Below, piece by piece: positions 18,696 through 27,535 of a stretch of 64,000 nucleotides of DNA (its first letter is position 1; each line of letters opens with the position of its first letter). The position numbers were made by a program, and so were the translations under genes. This DNA comes from JAUIAI01 sp963732405. Its GTDB lineage: Bacteria; Pseudomonadota; Gammaproteobacteria; Burkholderiales; Burkholderiaceae_E. The notes under the pieces are model-generated. The model made no database searches and had not been told where the DNA came from. It saw nothing but the letters and a program-made list of their open reading frames with translations. The stretch lies in the NCBI GenBank assembly GCA_963732405.1, contig CAVSZG010000001.1, forward strand, positions 558,001 to 622,000, given 5' to 3'.

Positions 18696-20579
18696 ATGCA
18701 ACCGGCCATCCGTTCCGGGCGACAAGCTCTGCCTGTCACCAACCATCTGTTTCTGTCCGGGAGCCGGCTCGTCCTCATCGCCCTGCTCACCACCCTGGCC
18801 GCTTGTGCGCCGTTGCAGCGAGCGGCCACTGTCGGCAAACAGGCCGCACCGCACCAGGCCTGCGATGATTCGCTCAAGAGCGCCGCTCGACTGGACGCCG
18901 ACACGACGGTGCTGCTCGTGAAATCATTTGCCGCCGGCGCGCCACTGACGCTTGGCTCAGCCGCACCCGATCCGAAAACACCAACCGCCGCCGTCGCAAC
19001 CTGTCTGGTCAAATTGCTCGTGGGTCCGGGCAATCCGGGTCCGGCCGATTCGCCGGCCACCTCACCCGGTATCGGCATCGAGGTCTGGCTGCCCGATCCG
19101 GCCCGATGGAACGAGCGCATTCGCGCCTTCGGCAGCGGCGGATGGGCAGGCGGCTCACACGCCCTGACCACCGCTATCGGCTCGCGACCGATGTATTTCG
19201 AGGCATTGGCGCAGGGCTATGCGGTGAGCGCCTCCGACCACGGCAACCCCGACAGCAAAACGCCCGGTCGCGGGGCAGGCTTCACCCTGCAGGCCGATGG
19301 CTCGCCCAACACGCCGGTATGGCGCGACTTCGCCGAACGAAGCCTTCATGAACAGGCCGTCAAGACCAAGGCACTCGTGCTGGCTTGTTACGGGCGGGCA
19401 CAAAAATATGCCTACTGGGACGGCTACTCGACCGGCGGTCGCCAGGGATACAAGCTCGCACAGCGTTACCCGGGCGACTTCAACGGCATTCTGGCGGGTG
19501 CGCCGGCCTTCAACTGGACGCGTTTCATTACCGCCGAGTTGTATCCACAAGTGGTGATGCAGCGCGAACTGGGTGGGCCGATCGCCGCCGCCAAGCTCGA
19601 AGCCGCGGGCGCCGCCGCAACCCGGGCCTGTGGCGGCGACAAGCTGGGCTTCCTGATTGATCCACGGACCTGCCGCTACGATCCGTCGCGCGATCCGGCG
19701 GCCCTGTGCCGTGGCGTGAAGGGTAACGGGCGCGTCGCGGGTGCAGGCACCGATCCGGCCACTTGTCTCAAGCTCAACGAAGCCGTGGCGATCAATCGCA
19801 TCTGGTATGGCCACACCACCGATGGTAAGGCGCCCAATCCAGCCACTGACAACGGCACTGGCGATCGCCTGGCCAGTGCCACTCACCTGTGGTGGGGTCT
19901 GACCCGCGGCACACAATTGGTCCGGCTGGCCGGCGAGTTGCCCTTTGCCATTGCAAGCGATATGGTCGCCATTGAGTTGGGCAAACCGTCGATCGCGCAG
20001 CCCACGTTCAAGACTGCCGCCGGTAACGGTGCCGATGGCTGGAAACAACTCAGCTATGCGCAACTGGCCAAGGCGCAGGCACAAGGTATCTCATTGCAAT
20101 CGGCGCTCGGTGACATCAATACCGATGACACCAATCTGGCCGGCGCGCGCGAGGCCGGAACCAAGATTGTTTCCTATCACGGCTGGGCCGATGATCTGAT
20201 CATGCCTCAGGGTTCGATTCAGTATTACACGCGCCTGGCGGCGGCAATGGGCGGCGACGAGGCGGTCCAGCAGTTCAATCGTCTGTACATGATTCCGGCG
20301 CTCGCCCATGACAGCACCTTCAAGCGGACAGCCTCACTTGATCCGGCCACCGGCGCGCCCACCCTGGTGAACAAGGTGCCACTGCCCGAGTCGCTCACCG
20401 GGCGCGATCATCTGTTCAAAGCACTGCGCGACTGGGTGGAAAACGGCAAGGCGCCGGATCGGATCGATCTGAGTTCGGCCGATGGCAGCGTGTCGATGCC
20501 AATCTGCGTGTTTCCAAAGATCGCGCGGTACGACGGAAGCGGCCCGGTCGGCAGTGCCACCAGTTATCGCTGCAATTGA
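18696..20579 (+). CDS. Tannase/feruloyl-esterase-fold lipoprotein with altered active-site motif
   Basis: About 627 residues, with a lipobox (LTTLAAC). The tannase/feruloyl esterase fold is shown by GGWAGG, the DHGN segment, the nucleophile elbow GYSTGGRQG with Ser245, GWADDLIMPQGS with Asp499/Asp500, and LAHDS with His538. Family members normally have a cysteine before the serine and another after the histidine, joined by a disulfide (CS-D-HC motif). Here these are Tyr244 and Asp539, so both are missing together. GAGGAG lies just before the ATG at 18696. The substrate is probably an ester; which one is unknown. Confidence 0.8.
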   Translation: MQPAIRSGRQALPVTNHLFLSGSRLVLIALLTTLAACAPLQRAATVGKQAAPHQACDDSLKSAARLDADTTVLLVKSFAAGAPLTLGSAAPDPKTPTAAVATCLVKLLVGPGNPGPADSPATSPGIGIEVWLPDPARWNERIRAFGSGGWAGGSHALTTAIGSRPMYFEALAQGYAVSASDHGNPDSKTPGRGAGFTLQADGSPNTPVWRDFAERSLHEQAVKTKALVLACYGRAQKYAYWDGYSTGGRQGYKLAQRYPGDFNGILAGAPAFNWTRFITAELYPQVVMQRELGGPIAAAKLEAAGAAATRACGGDKLGFLIDPRTCRYDPSRDPAALCRGVKGNGRVAGAGTDPATCLKLNEAVAINRIWYGHTTDGKAPNPATDNGTGDRLASATHLWWGLTRGTQLVRLAGELPFAIASDMVAIELGKPSIAQPTFKTAAGNGADGWKQLSYAQLAKAQAQGISLQSALGDINTDDTNLAGAREAGTKIVSYHGWADDLIMPQGSIQYYTRLAAAMGGDEAVQQFNRLYMIPALAHDSTFKRTASLDPATGAPTLVNKVPLPESLTGRDHLFKALRDWVENGKAPDRIDLSSADGSVSMPICVFPKIARYDGSGPVGSATSYRCN

Positions 20580-20582
20580 GGC

Positions 20583-21215
20583 TCAGGGTTTGGTGCTCAT
20601 CGGCCCGGGCTCAGTCATCGGCTCGGGCTCAGTGCCAGGCGGATGAGCGGGCAGCGTTGTGATGCCACCGTTCAGGGCGCGCTGCATCAGGACGGTGTCC
20701 ACCCAGCGGCCGAACTTGAAACCGGCTCCCTCGATGCGGCCGATCAGGACAAAGCCGAGTGACTCGTGCAGGCGGATCGACCCGCGATTCGCACTGTCAC
20801 CGATCACGGCAATCATCTGCCGCCAGGGGCCACGCTCGCAGCGCTCGATCAGGCTGCCCAGCAGTTGTCGGCCCACCCCACCGCCTCGCTCGGTCGCTGC
20901 CACGTACACCGAGTTCTCGATGGTGAAGCGGTAGGCCGCACGTGGTCGATAGCCGGTCGCATAGGCATAGGCTACGACCCGCTCGTCGCGCTCGGCCACG
21001 AGATAGGGCAGGCCCAGGGCCAGCACGTTGGCATGCCGGGCCGCCATCTCCGATACCGATGGCGGGACTTCCTCGAAGGTCGCCGTGCCCTTGAGCACCT
21101 GCTCGGCATAGATGGCCTGAATGGCCGGCATGTCGGCGTCGGTCGCAGCGCGGATGCCGACGGGGATGGGGATGGACCTGTCTGTTGTCTGAGACCGCTG
21201 CGCCGTCCGATCCAT
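20583..21215 (-). CDS. GNAT N-acetyltransferase, phosphinothricin-acetyltransferase-like
   Basis: About 210 residues. The GNAT core is clear: IRAATDADMPAIQAIYAEQVL at the start, YVAATERGGGVGRQLLGSLIERCE as the acetyl-CoA pyrophosphate loop, and NRGSIRLHESLGFVLIGRIEGAGFKFGRW near the end, which is typical of the Pat/Bar/MnaT group acting on small amino-acid-like amines. The C-terminal tail of repeated PGTEPEPMTEPGPM is unusual. The ATG at 21215 avoids overlap with the divergent Rieske gene. Confidence 0.85.
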   Translation of the reverse strand: MDRTAQRSQTTDRSIPIPVGIRAATDADMPAIQAIYAEQVLKGTATFEEVPPSVSEMAARHANVLALGLPYLVAERDERVVAYAYATGYRPRAAYRFTIENSVYVAATERGGGVGRQLLGSLIERCERGPWRQMIAVIGDSANRGSIRLHESLGFVLIGRIEGAGFKFGRWVDTVLMQRALNGGITTLPAHPPGTEPEPMTEPGPMSTKP

Positions 21216-21306
21216 CGATGCTCTCCAACGCCTCCCCTTGCCTCGGCCTAGTGTACGTGACGCGGTAGACTGCGCCGGTGAATCACACCCTGGACGGAAC
21301 CTGATC

Positions 21307-22338
21307 ATGCATGCGCCACTCAATGCCTGGTATGTCGCCGGCACACCCGATGAGATCGCCAGCGGCCCCCTGGGTCGCACCATCTGCGGTCAGGCCATTT
21401 GCTTTTATCGGGATGCCGAAGGCCTGCTTCGGGCGGTGGAAGATTTCTGCCCCCATCGCGGTGCGCCCTTGTCACTGGGCACGGTGCAGGACGGGGTGCT
21501 GACCTGCGGCTACCACGGTCTGCAGATGGGCTGCGATGGACGCACCGTCGCCATGCCGGGTCAGCGGGTGCGTTCATTTCCGGTCAACCGCATGTATCCG
21601 GCACACGACCGGTACGGCTATCTCTGGGTCTGGCCAGGCGATCCAGCCAAGGCAGCGCAGGTGCCCGTGCCCCGGCCGGCCTGGGCCGATGAGTCTGGCT
21701 GGTCATTTGGTGGTGGCATGTTCCGCATCGAATGCGATTACCGCCTGCTCATCGACAACCTGATGGACCTCACCCACGAAACCTACGTGCACAAGAACAG
21801 CATCGGCCAGAAGGAGATCGATGAAGCGCCGCCACGCACTCAATTCACTGAAGACCGAGTGGTCACGGAGCGGCAGATGACAGACCTGATCGCACCGCCC
21901 TTCTGGCAGGCGGCCATGGCAAGCAACGGACTGGACCCGCAGGCCCGGGTAGACCGCTGGCAGGTCTGCCGTTTCGTGGCACCGAGCAACGTGATGATCG
22001 ACGTCGGGGTCGCGCTGGCCGGCACCGGCGGCATCGAGGCACCGGCGCAGCACAAGGCGTCGGGCATCGTGGTGGATTTCATCACGCCGGAAACTACTAC
22101 CTCGTGTTGGTACTTCTGGGGCATGGCGCGTCACTTCCAGGTTGATGATGCGGCTCTCACCGATTCGATCCGCCAGAGTCAGCAGGCCATTTTCAGCGAA
22201 GACCTGGAGATGCTCGAGCGTCAGCAGCGCAATCTGCTGGCCAATCCGTCGCGCAAGCTGCTCAAGCTCAATATCGACGCCGGGGGTGTTCATGCGCGAC
22301 GCATCATCGATGGTTTGTGTCAGGCCGATTCCGCGTAA
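21307..22338 (+). CDS. Rieske non-haem iron oxygenase, vanillate demethylase (VanA)-like
   Basis: 343 residues. The Rieske [2Fe-2S] site is Cys48-x-His50 in CPHRG and Cys67-x2-His70 in CGYHG. The mononuclear iron site lies in DNLMDLTHETYVH. Length and the DLTHETYVH segment match the VanA/LigX-type O-demethylase oxygenases that act on aromatic methyl ethers. No ferredoxin reductase (VanB) lies nearby, so electrons must come from a partner encoded elsewhere. Substrate unproved. Confidence 0.83.
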   Translation: MHAPLNAWYVAGTPDEIASGPLGRTICGQAICFYRDAEGLLRAVEDFCPHRGAPLSLGTVQDGVLTCGYHGLQMGCDGRTVAMPGQRVRSFPVNRMYPAHDRYGYLWVWPGDPAKAAQVPVPRPAWADESGWSFGGGMFRIECDYRLLIDNLMDLTHETYVHKNSIGQKEIDEAPPRTQFTEDRVVTERQMTDLIAPPFWQAAMASNGLDPQARVDRWQVCRFVAPSNVMIDVGVALAGTGGIEAPAQHKASGIVVDFITPETTTSCWYFWGMARHFQVDDAALTDSIRQSQQAIFSEDLEMLERQQRNLLANPSRKLLKLNIDAGGVHARRIIDGLCQADSA

Positions 22339-22439
22339 ATCCTGGCCCGGACGCCCGGGCGATTCGACAGCAAGACCCGGAGTGCGTAGCGCCTGGCCTG
22401 AGATCACACTGAGCGCCTACCCACTTCACGCAGACCATC

Positions 22440-23513
22440 ATGAACACCATGTCCGCCCCGACCGCCAACGACCCTCGCTGGTCTCGAATCATGGCGCGCG
22501 ACAAGAGCGCCGATGGCGCATTCTGGTACTCGGTCGCTACGACCGGGGTGTACTGTCGCCCTTCCTGCCCATCACGTCGCGCCAATCCAAAAAACGTCCG
22601 CCTTCATGACTCCATCGCCGCGGCCGAGGCGGCGGGCTTCCGGCCATGCCGGCGCTGCAATCCGCAAGGTCTGTCGATCGAGGCGGCCAACGCGGCCATC
22701 GTGGCCAAGGCCTGCCGGCTCATCGACGAGGCCGGACAGCCGCCCTCGTTGGCGCAACTGGCCGACGCGGTCGAACTGAGTCCGCATTATTTCCATCGCC
22801 TGTTCAAACGGATCACGGGGCTCACGCCCAATGCCTATGCGCAAGCCGCCCGCGCGGCCCGGATGCGTCAGGCCCTGACCGAAACACCGACCGTCACGCA
22901 GGCTGTTTATCAGGCGGGCTTCGGGTCGAACGGACGCTTCTATGAGCACTCGGCTGGTGTGCTGGGCATGAGTCCGACCCGATATCGAGCCGGCGGGGCG
23001 CACGAGGTGCTGCATTTTGCGGTGGGTCAGTGTTCCCTGGGAGCGATCCTGGTCGCCTCGAGCGCCAAAGGGGTGGCGGCGATTCTCCTGGGCGATGATC
23101 CCGACGCGCTGGTTCGGGATCTGCAAGACCGTTTCGCCAATGCGCAACTGGTGGGTGGCGATGCCGGGTATGAGCAGCAGGTGGCGCGGGTGATCGGTCT
23201 GATCGAGGCGCCGGGCCACGGGCTGGACCTGCCCCTGGATGTGCGCGGCACGGCGTTTCAGCGGCGGGTCTGGCAGGCGCTTGGCGAGATTCCGGCCGGC
23301 CGCACGTGCACCTATTCGGAGCTTGCGCAGCGGATCGGCGCACCGCAGGCAGTTCGTGCCGTGGCCGGTGCCTGCGCGGCCAATCCGCTTGCCGTGGCCA
23401 TTCCCTGCCATCGGGTGGTTCGCCGGGACGGCAGCCTGTCGGGCTACCGATGGGGCATCGAGCGCAAGCGCGAACTCATCGCCCGCGAAAGTGGCCAGGT
23501 GAGTGCGCGATGA
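22440..23513 (+). CDS. ada: Ada: methylation-response regulator and O6-methylguanine methyltransferase
   Basis: 357 residues with all Ada parts: the N-terminal zinc domain (GVYCRPSCPSRRANPKN with Cys39 as the methylphosphotriester acceptor, then RPCRRCNP), an AraC-type helix-turn-helix (about 85-180), and the C-terminal methyltransferase with Cys323 in PCHRV. It repairs O6-alkylguanine and, after self-methylation of the N-terminal cysteine, activates alkylation-repair genes. Its stop overlaps the next gene by ATGA. Confidence 0.95.
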   Translation: MNTMSAPTANDPRWSRIMARDKSADGAFWYSVATTGVYCRPSCPSRRANPKNVRLHDSIAAAEAAGFRPCRRCNPQGLSIEAANAAIVAKACRLIDEAGQPPSLAQLADAVELSPHYFHRLFKRITGLTPNAYAQAARAARMRQALTETPTVTQAVYQAGFGSNGRFYEHSAGVLGMSPTRYRAGGAHEVLHFAVGQCSLGAILVASSAKGVAAILLGDDPDALVRDLQDRFANAQLVGGDAGYEQQVARVIGLIEAPGHGLDLPLDVRGTAFQRRVWQALGEIPAGRTCTYSELAQRIGAPQAVRAVAGACAANPLAVAIPCHRVVRRDGSLSGYRWGIERKRELIARESGQVSAR

Positions 23514-24256
23514 GGTCTGCACCGGAATCGGACCATGGCAACGACAGAGGGCCGATCATCGAGCGCGTGAATCGCATCGACCCGGCAGCGATGGCCGACG
23601 AACTCGATGGTCAGGGTTGGTCAATGATCAGGCAGTTGTTGAGTGCGTCAGAATGCAATGCGATCGCCGCGCACTATGACCGCCCCGACGGATTTCGCAG
23701 CCGGGTGGTCATGCAGCGTCACGGCTTCGGTCAGGGCGAGTATCGTTACTTCGCCTATCCCCTGCCCGATCCGGTGCAGACCTTGCGTGAGGCCTTTTAT
23801 CGCCTTCTGGCACCGATCGCCAATCGATGGCATGAACGCCTGAACCTTGCCGGGCGCTTTCCGCCGACTCACGACGCATTCCTGGCCTTATGTGCCGCCG
23901 CCGGTCAGACAAAACCCACGCCGCTATTGCTGCGGTATCGCGCCGGCGACTACAACTGTCTTCATCAGGATCTCTACGGCGAGCAGGTATTCCCGCTACA
24001 GGTCGCCGTGTTGCTCAGTGAACCGGCGCGCGATTTCAGCGGCGGCGAGTTCGTGCTCACCGAGCAACGTCCTCGCCAGCAGAGCCGCGCCGCGGTACTG
24101 CCTCTCAACCAGGGGGATGCGGTCGTCTTCGCCGTCAACACCCGGCCGGTACAGGGTTCCCGCGGCGACTATCGCGTGACGATGCGTCACGGCGTGAGCC
24201 AGGTGCGGACCGGCCAGCGCCATACGCTGGGCGTGATCTTTCACGACGCGAGCTGA
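23510..24256 (+). CDS. 2OG-Fe(II) oxygenase coupled to ada
   Basis: 248 residues. The double-stranded beta-helix ligands are visible: His152 and Asp154 in LHQD, distal His227 in MRHGVS, and Arg237 in GQRHT for 2-oxoglutarate. The start ATG overlaps the ada stop (ATGA), so it is translationally coupled. The neighbour suggests repair of alkylated nucleic acid, but the sequence looks more like the YbiX/prolyl-hydroxylase-type oxygenases than canonical AlbB, so the substrate is open. Confidence 0.8.
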   Translation: MRSAPESDHGNDRGPIIERVNRIDPAAMADELDGQGWSMIRQLLSASECNAIAAHYDRPDGFRSRVVMQRHGFGQGEYRYFAYPLPDPVQTLREAFYRLLAPIANRWHERLNLAGRFPPTHDAFLALCAAAGQTKPTPLLLRYRAGDYNCLHQDLYGEQVFPLQVAVLLSEPARDFSGGEFVLTEQRPRQQSRAAVLPLNQGDAVVFAVNTRPVQGSRGDYRVTMRHGVSQVRTGQRHTLGVIFHDAS

Positions 24257-24309
24257 GGCGCGATCGCCGGGTCAGGCGATGTGTGGCCCGTTCGCCATGC
24301 CCAGGCCGA

Positions 24310-25098
24310 TCACACCACGGGGCATAAACCCCCGTCGACATTGATCCCGGTACCGGTGATGTAGCTGCCCTGCTCGCTGGCCAGGAAGCAGGCCATGTTG
24401 GCAAATTCTTCGGCCGTGCCCACACGGCCCATGGGCAATGACGCGCCCATGCCTTCATAGAGTTCGGTCAATGGCCGGTCGGTGCTGGCGGCCAGTCGCA
24501 CCCATTGATCACTTTCGATGCGGCCGACCAGCAAGGCATTGACCAGGACATTGTCGGGCGCCACTTCACCGGCCAGCACCTTGGTCAGGGCCAATCCGGC
24601 GGCGCGGCTCACGGCCGTGGGCGCCATGCCGGCCGAAGGCGCTTTCGCGCCCGTGTTGAGCACATTGATGATGCGGCCCCAACGCTGCGCCCGCATGTCA
24701 GGCAGCACCGCACGAGCCAGTCGGATCGCCGCAAACAGCTTCAGATCGAGGTCTTGCTGCCAGATCTGATCCGTCACGCTGGCAAAAGCACCTGTCTGCG
24801 AGGTCCCCGCGTTATTGACCAGAATATCGATGCCGCCCAGCGCCTCACGCGTCTGGCGAACGGCCATTTCGCAGCCCTGCGCCGTGGCGACGTCCGCCAT
24901 CACCACGACCACGCGCCGGCCATCGCCACCCACCTCATCGGCCAGCAATCTCTCACGAGCACGGGCCAGCGGTTCGGCGCGTCGCGCCACCAGGGATACC
25001 GAGGCACCGGCCTGCAGAAAACGACGCGCAGTGGCCAGGCCAAGGCCGAAGCTGCCACCGGTAATGAGCGCCCGTCGCCCGGTCATGGTCAATTGCAT
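24310..25098 (-). CDS. SDR-family oxidoreductase lacking the usual catalytic residues
   Basis: 262 residues with a Rossmann nucleotide site (TGGSFGLGLATA), NNAG, and a C-terminal YITGTGINVDGG typical of FabG-like SDRs. The catalytic YxxxK is replaced: the position reads T161-A-V-S-R165, and the usual serine region reads LNTG. Cofactor binding looks intact, but classical SDR catalysis is doubtful. It may have a changed mechanism or a non-enzymatic role. Confidence 0.8.
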   Translation of the reverse strand: MQLTMTGRRALITGGSFGLGLATARRFLQAGASVSLVARRAEPLARARERLLADEVGGDGRRVVVVMADVATAQGCEMAVRQTREALGGIDILVNNAGTSQTGAFASVTDQIWQQDLDLKLFAAIRLARAVLPDMRAQRWGRIINVLNTGAKAPSAGMAPTAVSRAAGLALTKVLAGEVAPDNVLVNALLVGRIESDQWVRLAASTDRPLTELYEGMGASLPMGRVGTAEEFANMACFLASEQGSYITGTGINVDGGLCPVV

Positions 25099-25423
25099 GA
25101 GGTGTCTCCGTCATCCGTGGAGGGTCAGCCAGGGGTGGCAACCGGCTCTTGTGCAGCCCATGGTACCCGGACTGTTCGCCCCATCTGGTCCCGGACCGCC
25201 ATGGCCGTTGCAAACGGCCAGATCTGCGTGCCGGTTTGAGCCGAGACCAAACTCGTGTAAGTTAGGTCCGGGCGGCCGGACGCAGACTCATCGGTTGCTC
25301 CGCCTGGAATCCTCGCGTGTCCGGGTCGGGCATTGCGACCGACCCAGGCCGGTCTCGGCATCCGAGGCACCGGTAGACGACCAATCCATCGAACCAAACC
25401 TTCCATCGAACCAAGGAGATTTC
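25099..25423. other. Divergent intergenic region
   Basis: 325 bp between the SDR gene and the lipoprotein gene, reading outward. It must contain both promoters. CCATCGAACCA occurs twice, about 16 bp apart, just before the lipoprotein ribosome-binding site; no other signal is evident. Confidence 0.4.
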
Positions 25424-26116
25424 ATGCGTCGACGTACTCTGCCATTGCTGGGCACCGTATCGGCTCTCGTGCTACTGGCCGGTTGCTCCACGGCCATGAC
25501 GGGCGAAGCCGCCAAGACCGGCCCCATGAGCTTTTTCATCACCAGCGTGGGCAGCGGCAAGGGCGCTGACTTAGGCGGCCTGGAAGGCGCTGACGCCCAT
25601 TGCGCCAAGCTGGCCAGTGCAGCCGGTGCAACCGCTGCCACCTGGCGTGCCTATCTGAGCACGCCAGGCACCTTCCCCTCAGCCACCATCCAGGGTGTGC
25701 CCGGAGTGAATGCGCGCGATCGAATCGGCAAAGGCCCCTGGTTCAACGCCAAGGGGACACTGATCGCCCGTGACCTCACCCATCTGCACAATGGCAACAA
25801 CCTGAGCAAGGAAACGGCACTGGATGAACGGGGCAATCAGGTCAATGGCCGGGGCGACAAGCCCAACGAGCATGACATCCTGACGGGTTCCCGCGCCGAT
25901 GGCACCGCCTTCGCGCCGCAGACCGATACCACCTGCAAGGCCTGGACCAGCAGCACCGAAGGATCGGCGATCCTTGGACATCATGATCGCACCGGCCCCT
26001 TGCCCGATGAGTGGGCCAAGAGCTGGAACTTCTCGCATCAGTCGGCAGGTTGCAGCCAGGAAGCGCTGGTCAAGACCGGCGGTTCGGGTCGGCTGTACTG
26101 CTTCGCCGCGCGATAA
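25424..26116 (+). CDS. Lipoprotein with lectin-like secreted domain
   Basis: 230 residues: signal peptide with lipobox LLAGC, then FFITSVGSGKGADLGGLEGADAHCAKLA, a central WRAYLST..RIGKGPWFNAKG block, and a C-terminal WTSSTEG..LGHHDR..WNFSHQSAGC..LYCFA. This pattern is seen in secreted proteins related to the collagen/C-type-lectin-like fold. AAGGAGA precedes the ATG by 5 bp. Function unknown. Confidence 0.7.
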   Translation: MRRRTLPLLGTVSALVLLAGCSTAMTGEAAKTGPMSFFITSVGSGKGADLGGLEGADAHCAKLASAAGATAATWRAYLSTPGTFPSATIQGVPGVNARDRIGKGPWFNAKGTLIARDLTHLHNGNNLSKETALDERGNQVNGRGDKPNEHDILTGSRADGTAFAPQTDTTCKAWTSSTEGSAILGHHDRTGPLPDEWAKSWNFSHQSAGCSQEALVKTGGSGRLYCFAAR

Positions 26117-26131
26117 CTGTGCCTGGATGCA

Positions 26132-26686
26132 TCAGCGGTTGGCGGCTGCCGTACTGCTGATGTGACGACTCAGGCGCATGAAGTGCTCTTCGAGCCCTGG
26201 ATGCGCCTGATTCACCTGCTCGTCGATCCGCGCGCCGACCAACGCCCAGTCAGTGGCGTCGAAGGTCTGCGCGATGCGCGGAATGATCACGTCTTCTTCG
26301 ATCGCCAGATGCTCGCGCTGCAGGTCGATATAGCCGTAGGCGAGCACCTCGATAGCCTCGCGGCTGACCAATGCACCGGCCACCACCTGCTCGAGCCTGG
26401 CTTCGAGGGCTTCCCCATCGGTGAAGATGCGGGTGTGCTCGGCTTCGAGTCGCGCGATGGTCTCGGCCAGTTCAGGTGCCTTGGTGAGCAGATGCGCAAA
26501 GCCGATGTCTTCACGCGGATGGTGCAGGGCGTGACCATACCGGTGCAGATAGGACACGATATCTCGAAGCCATTCATGATCGATCGGCGCACCCGCCCGG
26601 CTGTCGGCGAGCAGGTTCTGGATGGTGTCGAGTAGCCGGCTGAATTTGGCATGCTCGGCATGCCAGAGCGCGACCGCATCTTTCAT
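26132..26686 (-). CDS. Hemerythrin-like HHE domain protein
   Basis: 184 residues with the HHE helices: WHAEHAKFSRLLD at the start, YGHALHHPREDIGF, EAEHTRI, and YIDLQREHLAIEEDVIIPR. These histidines and glutamates bind a di-iron centre in the family, which senses or binds O2, NO or iron. An FNR-like box lies 90 bp upstream, suggesting induction at low oxygen or by nitric oxide. Convergent with the lipoprotein gene. Confidence 0.88.
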   Translation of the reverse strand: MKDAVALWHAEHAKFSRLLDTIQNLLADSRAGAPIDHEWLRDIVSYLHRYGHALHHPREDIGFAHLLTKAPELAETIARLEAEHTRIFTDGEALEARLEQVVAGALVSREAIEVLAYGYIDLQREHLAIEEDVIIPRIAQTFDATDWALVGARIDEQVNQAHPGLEEHFMRLSRHISSTAAANR

Positions 26687-26775
26687 GATGACCTCCTGCT
26701 GATGGCTGCCATCGCGGCGCTGACGTCCGCGTGGGCGGGGCAGGCTACATGATGACGCGCGACGATTCAGCAGGT

Positions 26776-26789
26776 TTGACCAAGATCAA
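26776..26789. promoter_or_regulatory. FNR/Anr/DNR-like box upstream of hemerythrin
   Basis: TTGACCAAGATCAA matches the FNR-family consensus TTGAT-N4-ATCAA at 9 of 10 defined positions. It is 90 bp upstream of the hemerythrin start, reading leftward, a position suited to activation. Confidence 0.6.
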
Positions 26790-26896
26790 TGAATCGGGTC
26801 GGCTCACTACGGGTGCCTGCCGGCCCGATCCAGCCAATGGTTGATGGCGCGCGTGAGCGTCATCTCGCGGGATGGTGAGCCTGGGTCAGAATCCGC

Positions 26897-27535
26897 TCAC
26901 GCGCCCGTGAGTCGCATCATCGCGCCGTCCGGGGGCGCATCGGCGGGGTCATGCGTGACCAGAATCATCGGCAGACCGCGTTGGCGGGCGTGGTCGAAGA
27001 CATGCCGCCGGAAATCCTCCCGCAAGGTGGCATCCAGCTTTGAAAACGGCTCATCCAGCAACAGGGCGAGAGGCTCGGCCAACAAGGTGCGCAGCAAGGC
27101 TACCCGGGCGCGCTGCCCCCCGCTGAGCGTGGCCGGGTCCCGATCGGCGAAGCCGGCCAGACCAACCTGACCCAAGGCCTCGTCGATATGCGCGCGACGC
27201 AAGGACCGGCCATTGATCCTGGCCGGCAGCGCAAAGGCCAGATTGCCGCCCACCGACAGATGTGGGAACAGCAGGTCATCCTGGAACAGGATGCCCAGTC
27301 GCCGCCGCTCGGGTGGCAGATGCTCGAGCGCGCACCCGCCGATCGACACACGGCCACTCCCGGTGAAGGCGGACGAAAGGGTGCCGGACAGATAGGCCAG
27401 CAAGCTGCTCTTGCCACAGCCGCTCGGGCCCATCAGGGTCAGGCAGTCCCCGGGTGCGATGTCGGCGGACAGATTGTCGACGAGCCGTCGGGCGCCGATC
27501 GACAGCGTAATCTCACGAAGCTGCAAGGCGTTCAA
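26897..27535 (-). CDS. ynjD: ABC transporter ATPase, YnjD-like
   Basis: 212 residues with Walker A GPSGCGKSS, Q-loop ILFQDDLLFPHLSVGGNL, signature LSGGQRARVALLRTLL, Walker B LLLDEPFSKLD and switch VTHD. Close to YnjD, the ATPase of the uncharacterised E. coli YnjBCD importer. It is the last gene of a four-gene minus-strand operon; its ATG overlaps the permease stop by 4 bp. Confidence 0.85.
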   Translation of the reverse strand: MNALQLREITLSIGARRLVDNLSADIAPGDCLTLMGPSGCGKSSLLAYLSGTLSSAFTGSGRVSIGGCALEHLPPERRRLGILFQDDLLFPHLSVGGNLAFALPARINGRSLRRAHIDEALGQVGLAGFADRDPATLSGGQRARVALLRTLLAEPLALLLDEPFSKLDATLREDFRRHVFDHARQRGLPMILVTHDPADAPPDGAMMRLTGA

